DNA of 11,590 nt, from assembly GCA_002254765.1 (NCBI GenBank), contig NJDV01000076.1, forward strand, positions 1 to 11,590, in the 5' to 3' direction. The stretch comes from Thermoplasmatales archaeon ex4484_36 (GTDB lineage Archaea > Thermoplasmatota > Penumbrarchaeia > Penumbrarchaeales > EX4484-36). This document shows positions 7,841 to 11,590 of this stretch, in pieces (positions within the stretch are counted from its first letter, which is position 1; every line of letters begins with the position of its first letter). The translations under genes and the position numbers were made by a program. The notes beneath the pieces are model-generated. The model did not search any database. It saw only the letters and a program-made list of their open reading frames with translations, and was not told the origin of the DNA.

Positions 7841-8539
7841 ATGAAGCGCCTGGTGGCCATAGGAATTCTCCTGCTCATAGTTGCGGCCACTATAAGTATT
7901 GCCTGGCTTTTTCTAGGGGAGGAGGGTAAGAGGATCCCAAGGTTTAGTAGCGAGTACCTCTCCGCTCCTGCGAACAGAAGCCTTCCGATTGAACGGGACC
8001 CCCTTCCGGTAAACCTCACACCCGTTAAGATTCCGTATAACTTCCAGATTTCGTGGGCTCACCTCTGGGAGGGTGTGTATACAGAAGTGGGCGGAGTTTA
8101 CAAGGTGGAGATTAACAACACCTCTGAGAACCTCCTCTACGTGAGAAGCATCACACTTCACCTGGGAGATGAAGAGGCTACGAAGGAGGTCATGAGGGTG
8201 GTTGAGGAGGGACTGGATGCGGGAGTTGTCTACATCCCGGGACCGGGGGAGCCGGGAACATACAATTTTCAAATAGAGCTGGATATCTACTCTGGGAGGG
8301 AGGGTTTGTGGCACCATTACAGGAGTGTGACCACCTCCCCTCGCCAGGAGGAGGTTGAGGAGCTCCCCTTTCTTACATACTACCATGTCCGCCGGGACGG
8401 GGAGCTCTACCACCTGGTCAATGATAAAATATGGGATGAGATCGGAGAGGTGAGGGGGGTAGCCCGGGAGATTTCTGGGAAACCTCACGGGAGAGTTTGG
8501 GATGGACCAGGTTATATACCTTTTCCGGTGGACCTCTGA
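7841..8539 (+). CDS. Transglutaminase-like membrane-anchored protein, N-terminal part (frameshifted; continues at 8502)
   Basis: This is the first part of what is probably one 380-residue protein spanning 7841-8984. Residues 4-27 are a hydrophobic N-terminal helix after MKR, acting as a signal anchor that places the rest outside the cell. Residues about 65-165 are beta-rich (YTEVGGVYKVEINN, YVRSITLHLGD, GTYNFQIELDIYSG) and unrecognised. An alpha-helical lead-in follows (LVNDKIWDEIGEVRGVAREISG), of the kind that precedes transglutaminase cores. The frame then runs into VWDGPGYIPFPVDL and stops at 8537-8539. Frame +1 starting at 8502 gives MDQVIYLFRWTSENIEY, the natural continuation. Dropping one G from the GGG at 8499-8501 joins the two as GRVWMDQVIYLF. 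The ATG at 7841 is supported by the leaderless promoter spacing. Confidence 0.75.
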   Translation: MKRLVAIGILLLIVAATISIAWLFLGEEGKRIPRFSSEYLSAPANRSLPIERDPLPVNLTPVKIPYNFQISWAHLWEGVYTEVGGVYKVEINNTSENLLYVRSITLHLGDEEATKEVMRVVEEGLDAGVVYIPGPGEPGTYNFQIELDIYSGREGLWHHYRSVTTSPRQEEVEELPFLTYYHVRRDGELYHLVNDKIWDEIGEVRGVAREISGKPHGRVWDGPGYIPFPVDL

Positions 8540-8984
8540 GAACATAGAATATTTAAGCGACCCGGGGGGTGTAGCCAACTACTGGGCCTCCCCTATGGAG
8601 ACCTTCAGGCTGAGGGCTGGGGACTGCGAGGATGTAGCCCTCTTTCTGGGGGCGATGCTCACCACCATCGGGGGGTCCGTTAGGGTTGTGGTAGCTGCCA
8701 GCCACGCCTACCTCATGCTGTATGTAGGGGAGGATGTGGACGGCGTGGTATACTCCTTACAAAAAAGCTACACCACCCCAATGCCCCTGGCATTCTTTCA
8801 AGACTCCTTCGGATTCTGGCTTGTCATAGATCCCCTCTCACACGCTTATCCAGGCACTCTCCCCATCTCCACGGTACCATCGCTTTGTGGAGGGCCTGTT
8901 CTTCTGCCCGGAGAATATCACTTCGGCTACACAGGCTCGGGCAAAGTGCTATTCACAGACATCTTCCGCGGCGGAAACGTGTGA
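8502..8984 (+). CDS. Transglutaminase-like catalytic domain (C-terminal part of the gene starting at 7841)
   Basis: The ATG at 8502 is a codon inside the joined gene rather than a likely start: no ribosome binding site precedes it, and the protein would begin in mid-domain. The transglutaminase-like Cys-His-Asp triad is visible. Cys is in FRLRAGDCEDVALFLGAML (codon at 8625), His is in ASHAYLMLYV (8703) and Asp is in FWLVIDPLSHAYPG (8829). The superfamily includes peptidases and protein cross-linkers. In archaea such secreted forms are generally presumed to be proteases or amidases, but no substrate can be read from the sequence. The end (LPGEYHFGYTGSGKVLFTDIF) looks complete. The stop at 8982-8984 directly precedes the promoter of the first structured RNA. 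Confidence 0.8.
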   Translation: MDQVIYLFRWTSENIEYLSDPGGVANYWASPMETFRLRAGDCEDVALFLGAMLTTIGGSVRVVVAASHAYLMLYVGEDVDGVVYSLQKSYTTPMPLAFFQDSFGFWLVIDPLSHAYPGTLPISTVPSLCGGPVLLPGEYHFGYTGSGKVLFTDIFRGGNV

Positions 8985-9006
8985 AGGTTATGCAAACCTA
9001 TATATA
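8985..9006 (+). promoter_or_regulatory. Promoter of RNA copy 1: TATA box with an adjoining inverted repeat
   Basis: TATATATA at 8999-9006 is a strong archaeal TATA box, about 29 bases ahead of the conserved CGAACGGG motif of RNA copy 1. Transcription would therefore start close to 9028-9030. Directly upstream, and covering the BRE position, is the inverted repeat AGGTT-ATGCA-AACCT (8985-8999), which could be an operator for a repressor. The operator idea is inference from position alone. Confidence 0.6.
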
Positions 9007-9029
9007 CCGGAACACTTATTCCTCTATTG

Positions 9030-9153
9030 TACGAACGGGTTGCCGGTATCTCATTCGGAAGTGATAACTATGTAGAGAGCAAGGATCGTGTTTTGGAACA
9101 CCCAAGACAATCCTCTCTTTCTTCTGGTGCCTTGCTCTCTACGCTCTTTATCT
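9030..9153 (+). ncRNA. Structured RNA of an unnamed two-copy family, copy 1 (small RNA or leader of the Mth938-type gene)
   Basis: Downstream of a TATA box lies CGAACGGG (9032-9039), then CCGGTATCTCATTCGGAAG, then a perfect 13-bp stem GTAGAGAGCAAGG (9072-9084) / CCTTGCTCTCTAC (9130-9142). Its 45-base loop contains a small hairpin, GTGTT-TTGG-AACAC (9088-9101). The 3' arm overlaps a box TCTACGCTC followed by a T-rich stretch. The same order of elements, at the same distance from a TATA box, recurs at 9574-9668, and several stem pairs differ by compensatory changes. No open reading frame of note lies inside. It could be a stand-alone small RNA ending in the T-rich stretch near 9153, or a ~145-base structured leader controlling the gene that starts at 9175. 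I do not recognise the family. The ends are estimates. Confidence 0.65.
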
Positions 9154-9174
9154 TCATGCCAACGAGGTGATGGT

Positions 9175-9513
9175 ATGGTCCACGTAGAGCGTATAGAATT
9201 TGGAGAGATAGTGATTGAGGGCAGAAGGTATGCCCACGATGTAACCATACACCCGGACGGAAGGGTCACCCCGAGAAGCGGGGGGCATCATATAAGAAGG
9301 GAGGAGGTGGAGGTGGTTTTGAGGGAGGGGGCGGAGGTGGTGGTAGTGGGCTGCGGGATATACGGTGTAGCGAAGATGAGGGAGGAGGATGTAGAGGCTT
9401 TGCGCTCGAAGGGCGCTGAGATCCATCTTCTGAAAAGCCCCGATGCAGTGGAGGTTCTGAAGAAACTGAGCGGGAAGAGGCGTGTGGGTGCAATAATACA
9501 CGTTACCTGTTAA
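9175..9513 (+). CDS. Mth938-domain protein
   Basis: The ATG at 9175 follows GAGGTGA (9164-9170). An earlier ATG in the same frame at 9088 falls inside the RNA hairpin loop and gives an unrelated N-terminus, so it was rejected. The 112-residue product matches the Mth938/NDUFAF3-type fold along its length: IEFGEIVIEGRRYAHDVTIH, DGRVTPRSGGHHI, VVVVGCGIYGVAKM (residues about 55-68), then AVEVLKKLSGKRRVGAIIHV and the terminal TC. The family's usual GTG-type loop reads GCG here, and Cys60 and the final Cys112 are notable. Mitochondrial relatives act in complex I assembly; the archaeal role is unknown. The gene sits alone between two copies of the same structured RNA and may be controlled by the first as its 5' leader. 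Confidence 0.9.
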   Translation: MVHVERIEFGEIVIEGRRYAHDVTIHPDGRVTPRSGGHHIRREEVEVVLREGAEVVVVGCGIYGVAKMREEDVEALRSKGAEIHLLKSPDAVEVLKKLSGKRRVGAIIHVTC

Positions 9514-9534
9514 TTTGGCGGGGGAGAGGAGGCT

Positions 9535-9551
9535 GAAAGAAAGTTTTATTT
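9535..9551 (+). promoter_or_regulatory. BRE/TATA promoter of RNA copy 2
   Basis: GAAAGAAAG (BRE-like purines) followed by TTTTATTTA at 9544-9551 lies 29 bases before the CGAACGGG motif of the second RNA. This is the same spacing as in copy 1. It follows the stop of the Mth938-type gene by about 20 bases, so copy 2 is a separate transcript rather than part of that gene's 3' end. Confidence 0.6.
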
Positions 9552-9573
9552 AGGAGTATGTCCCTTCTAGCTT

Positions 9574-9668
9574 CCCGAACGGGACCGGTATCCCATTCGT
9601 ACCGGAAAGATGTTGTAGGGGGCGGGCAGCGTTTTTTTACATGATTTGCCCCCCCTCTACGCTCCTTT
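9574..9668 (+). ncRNA. Structured RNA of the same unnamed family, copy 2
   Basis: The elements repeat in the same order as in copy 1: CGAACGGG (9576-9583), CCGGTATCCCATTCG, GGAAAG, then TGTAG opening a long stem. The stem is GTAGGGGGCGGGCA (9615-9628) with TGCCCCCCCTCTAC (9647-9660), 13 of 14 positions paired, with one C-C mismatch and one G-T pair. The loop is 18 bases and T-rich. The 3' box TCTACGCTC and a CTTTT run close the unit, a plausible terminator end. Compared with copy 1, stem pairs change A-T to G-C at three positions and G-C to C-G at one, while pairing is kept. The 5' part can also form CCGGTA / TACCGG around a TCCCATTCG loop, resembling helix III and loop C of 5S rRNA. The next gene has its own promoter at 9683, so this copy is probably a free small RNA. 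Confidence 0.65.
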
Positions 9669-9677
9669 TAAAGTTGT

Positions 9678-9692
9678 CAAAGTTTATAAATA
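9678..9692 (+). promoter_or_regulatory. BRE/TATA promoter of the DUF6485-type gene
   Basis: CAAAG followed by TTTATAAATA (9683-9692) is close to the ideal archaeal BRE/TATA arrangement. Expected initiation is near 9712-9715, leaving a leader of roughly 30 bases that carries GGGGTGA at 9735-9741 before the ATG at 9746. Confidence 0.7.
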
Positions 9693-9745
9693 GAGCCACA
9701 ATTTACACTTTCGGGCTCAGAAAGCGGTCCCTTTGGGGTGACACC

Positions 9746-9943
9746 ATGGAGATGTGCAGAAAAGAAGAGCTCTTCAAGGAGTGTCCCTGCACCTACCCGT
9801 GCAGAAGGAGAGGAAAGTGCTGTGAATGCATAGCTTATCACCGCTCCCGGGGGGAGCTTCCGGCGTGCTATTTCACCCCGGAGCAGGAGAGAACGTATGA
9901 CCGCTCCATTGAGTACTACGTAAGGGTCAACCATATCCTTTAG
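9746..9943 (+). CDS. Small Cys-rich DUF6485-type protein
   Basis: This 65-residue protein has eight cysteines in the order C4, C13, C15, C19, C25, C26, C28, C41, within [21 protein letters not shown] and RGELPACYF. The ending ([11 protein letters not shown]) and the GELPACYF block match what I remember of the DUF6485 family, small anaerobe proteins of unknown function. The Cys spacing suggests zinc or iron-sulfur binding. The ATG at 9746 was chosen because it follows GGGGTGA (9735-9741) and a strong TATA box. The frame is open further upstream to an ATG at 9641, but that would lie inside RNA copy 2 and upstream of the promoter. A hairpin with a T-run at 9994-10026 may end the transcript. Confidence 0.88.
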   Translation: MEMCRKEELFKECPCTYPCRRRGKCCECIAYHRSRGELPACYFTPEQERTYDRSIEYYVRVNHIL

Positions 9944-9993
9944 GTACCCCTCACCTCTGCTAGCTCCCCTCAAAGCGGGACCACATCCATCCG

Positions 9994-10026
9994 ATAGGTA
10001 TTAATCAAGTGATGCCTATATTTTTT
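9994..10026 (+). terminator. Hairpin followed by T-run after the DUF6485-type gene
   Basis: ATAGGTAT (9994-10001) can pair with ATGCCTAT (10012-10019) around a 10-base loop, and TTTTTT follows at 10021-10026. In archaea the T-run would be the main termination signal. The stem is AT-rich and only 8 bp, and the same bases may carry the TATA box of the next gene (TATTAATC at about 9999-10006), so its role as a terminator is uncertain. Confidence 0.4.
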
Positions 10027-10037
10027 CAGGTGATATA

Positions 10038-11590
10038 TTGAATGGACTTCTTTCTCTGTTACTTATCGTTATAGTCGTTCCAGTTTCTTTCTTGAGGCTT
10101 CTAATACTGATAAGGAGGAAGATGAAAGGAGGGGAGATAGAGTGGAAGAGCGTGCTCTGGATGGGCGAGAAGATGTCTGCGGTATTTGTCCTTACCCTCC
10201 TTCTTATCTTTCTCATCCCAAACCATTTCACCTATCACATCTATATACACACCCATGCCCTCATCATCACTCTTCTTTGGGTATTTCTTATGAAGGAGAT
10301 CTGCCTCGCTTTCCTTGAATACAAGGGTGGGAAGCGGACCGCGGCTCGTATCAGGGCGTATATTGGAATCCTTGCGATGCTTGTGATATTCACTATTGTG
10401 ATAACACCCTCTTTCCGACCCGAAGTATATTCAAACGACATCACAGAGCAGATGTGGGAGAAGGGCCTTGAGAAGGGCTATCCTGCAGAGGTTATAACCA
10501 GTGAAAATTACCAGCAGATCCGGGTGGTCCCCTGGAGCATAGCTGGCGAGGTCCTTCAGAGGGCCTATGCAGAGGAGAGCGCTAGATTGTCTACAGATAC
10601 CTCCGACCTGACCCGGATGACAGACCCCACAATATACCAGGGGAAGTTCGTATGGGTCAACTTTCCAGTATTCGAATCTTGGAAATGGATGGGAGGGAAA
10701 GAGATACCCTTTTTCCTCTACGTGGAGAACTCGGAGAAGTCCGTGGAGCCCGTGGTGATGAACGTAACACTTAAGATAAATAGGGAGAGGATTTCTTGGA
10801 AGAACAGGGTGGACGCTACCTTATACAACCACTTTGCCGATTACAAGATATATCAGATACGGAGCGACATAGGGGATGATGGCAGACCCTATCATGTGGT
10901 CTACTTGAGCCAGAGGGACTGGATTTATAACTTCCATGTTCTAAAAAAGGTGCTCATCATAGACGCTCATACGGGAGACTGGAAAGCTTATGACGTGGAC
11001 AGTCCACGCATCCCCGAATGGCTAGAGGTGGTCTATCCGGATGAGTACGTATATGATTATGTAAGCTGGTGGGGGAAGTATCATAGGCCTATAGGGTACA
11101 GATTGTTCAATAAAAAGGGTATGTACTCCCCAGACGACAGCGCTGCCAGGTTCATACAGCTGGGAAATCGTACCTATTGGCAGATATTGCTCAAGCATCA
11201 GACCTCAAATGTACTGGCAGGGTACGTTATGGTGGACACGAGAACAGGCGAGCTCACTTTCCACGATAGAAGCAACATTTACCGGGTAGGAAAAGACGGA
11301 AGTAGCACGAAGGTCAACTATGTGAGCCGGGAGACTGCCATAGCACAGGTTCAGAAGTATCTAGCTAGCGGGGAGATGGGGTTCCGCCAGCTTGCGGTGC
11401 ACGAGGGCTATCTCTATCCCATAGAGATCGGAGAGAACGTCACCGAGAGGTATATCTTCCCCTGCTACGCCGGATTATCTCTGAAGAAGATAGCGATTGT
11501 TGACCCTGTAGATTACAGAAAAGTGATTGTTGTGGAATCGCTCAGCGATGTGATAAGGACAGTTGTGGCCGAGGACACCCGTCTCTCCGC
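10038..11590 (+). CDS. Large polytopic membrane protein with PepSY-like ectodomain (3'-truncated, unrecognised)
   Basis: The frame is open from TTG 10038 to the window end (517 codons, no stop), so the C-terminus lies outside. The TTG was chosen because AGGTGAT (10028-10034) precedes it at normal spacing and no better start exists nearby. Four hydrophobic helices are predicted at about residues 4-25, 46-61, 70-90 and 108-123. A patch with His63, His67, His71 and His73 lies between the second and third. From about residue 125 a long hydrophilic domain follows. It has two PepSY-like turns: VLIIDAHTGDWKAYDVDSP (Asp near 309), followed by IPEWLEVVYPDE and WWGKYHRP, and GYVMVDTRTGELTFHD (Asp near 400). 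PepSY-type domains are often associated with protease inhibition or surface regulation, but I cannot name this family. The location is probably the cytoplasmic membrane with an external domain. The sequence appears intact as far as it goes. Confidence 0.85.
   Translation, partial: MNGLLSLLLIVIVVPVSFLRLLILIRRKMKGGEIEWKSVLWMGEKMSAVFVLTLLLIFLIPNHFTYHIYIHTHALIITLLWVFLMKEICLAFLEYKGGKRTAARIRAYIGILAMLVIFTIVITPSFRPEVYSNDITEQMWEKGLEKGYPAEVITSENYQQIRVVPWSIAGEVLQRAYAEESARLSTDTSDLTRMTDPTIYQGKFVWVNFPVFESWKWMGGKEIPFFLYVENSEKSVEPVVMNVTLKINRERISWKNRVDATLYNHFADYKIYQIRSDIGDDGRPYHVVYLSQRDWIYNFHVLKKVLIIDAHTGDWKAYDVDSPRIPEWLEVVYPDEYVYDYVSWWGKYHRPIGYRLFNKKGMYSPDDSAARFIQLGNRTYWQILLKHQTSNVLAGYVMVDTRTGELTFHDRSNIYRVGKDGSSTKVNYVSRETAIAQVQKYLASGEMGFRQLAVHEGYLYPIEIGENVTERYIFPCYAGLSLKKIAIVDPVDYRKVIVVESLSDVIRTVVAEDTRLS

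Noticed and set aside
9030..9153. Complete 5S rRNA, tRNA, box C/D or box H/ACA RNA
   Set aside because: There is no 5S helix I or full length, no tRNA cloverleaf, no paired C and D boxes, and no ANA box after the long stem (the sequence there is ACG).
9088..9174. Upstream in-frame ATG that would extend the Mth938-type protein
   Set aside because: It falls in the hairpin loop of RNA copy 1, gives residues foreign to the family and has no ribosome binding site, while GAGGTGA precedes ATG 9175.
9576..9606. H-type pseudoknot in RNA copy 2
   Set aside because: Both helices are possible, but the linkers are zero bases long, which a 9-bp and a 6-bp stem cannot bridge. The pairings are read as alternatives instead.
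9641..9745. Upstream ATG that would extend the DUF6485-type protein by 35 residues
   Set aside because: It lies within RNA copy 2, upstream of the TATA box at 9683. The family protein begins close to the first Cys, as from ATG 9746.

Overview
The window is archaeal. TATA/BRE-type promoters sit about 25 bases ahead of several starts, at least two genes appear leaderless, GTG and TTG starts are used, and ribosome binding sites where present read GGTGAT-like. The families also fit: a clostripain-type peptidase with PKD domains, thrombospondin type 3 repeats, an MscS-UspA fusion, an Mth938-type protein and a DUF6485-type Cys protein. I would guess an anaerobic euryarchaeote, perhaps in or near Thermoplasmatota. 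The lineage is inference; only 'archaeon' is well supported.

Layout. Positions 1-5232 (+) form an operon for cell-surface proteins. First is a 5'-truncated secreted protein with two ~80-residue beta repeats, a SbsA-like Ig domain, calcium-binding type 3 repeats and a C-terminal membrane anchor. It is followed, 2 bases after the stop, by a C11 (clostripain) peptidase that probably continues into a GATase/DUF4350-like domain, several PKD domains and a membrane anchor. Positions 5264-7192 (+) encode an MscS channel fused to a UspA domain, with its own promoter and a leaderless GTG start. Convergent to it, one base away, is a YkgJ-type Cys-cluster protein (7194-7766, -). Divergent from that is a membrane-anchored transglutaminase-like protein (7841-8984, +).

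Positions 8985-9745 are the most interesting stretch. Two related structured RNAs, each behind its own archaeal promoter, flank a small Mth938-family gene. They share a 5' motif, a conserved TCTACGCTC box and a long hairpin with compensatory base changes. Their 5' domain resembles the loop C region of 5S rRNA. I know no name for this RNA family. Next are a 65-residue DUF6485-type protein (9746-9943) and the start of a large unrecognised membrane protein with four predicted helices and a long ectodomain (10038 to the window end).

Three genes are interrupted by four apparent frameshifts (near 908, 3607, 4950 and 8499). Each can be repaired by one base in a G or C run, so I describe the ORF fragments separately and say how they join. 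Sequencing or assembly error is the simplest explanation, but real gene decay or recoding is not excluded.
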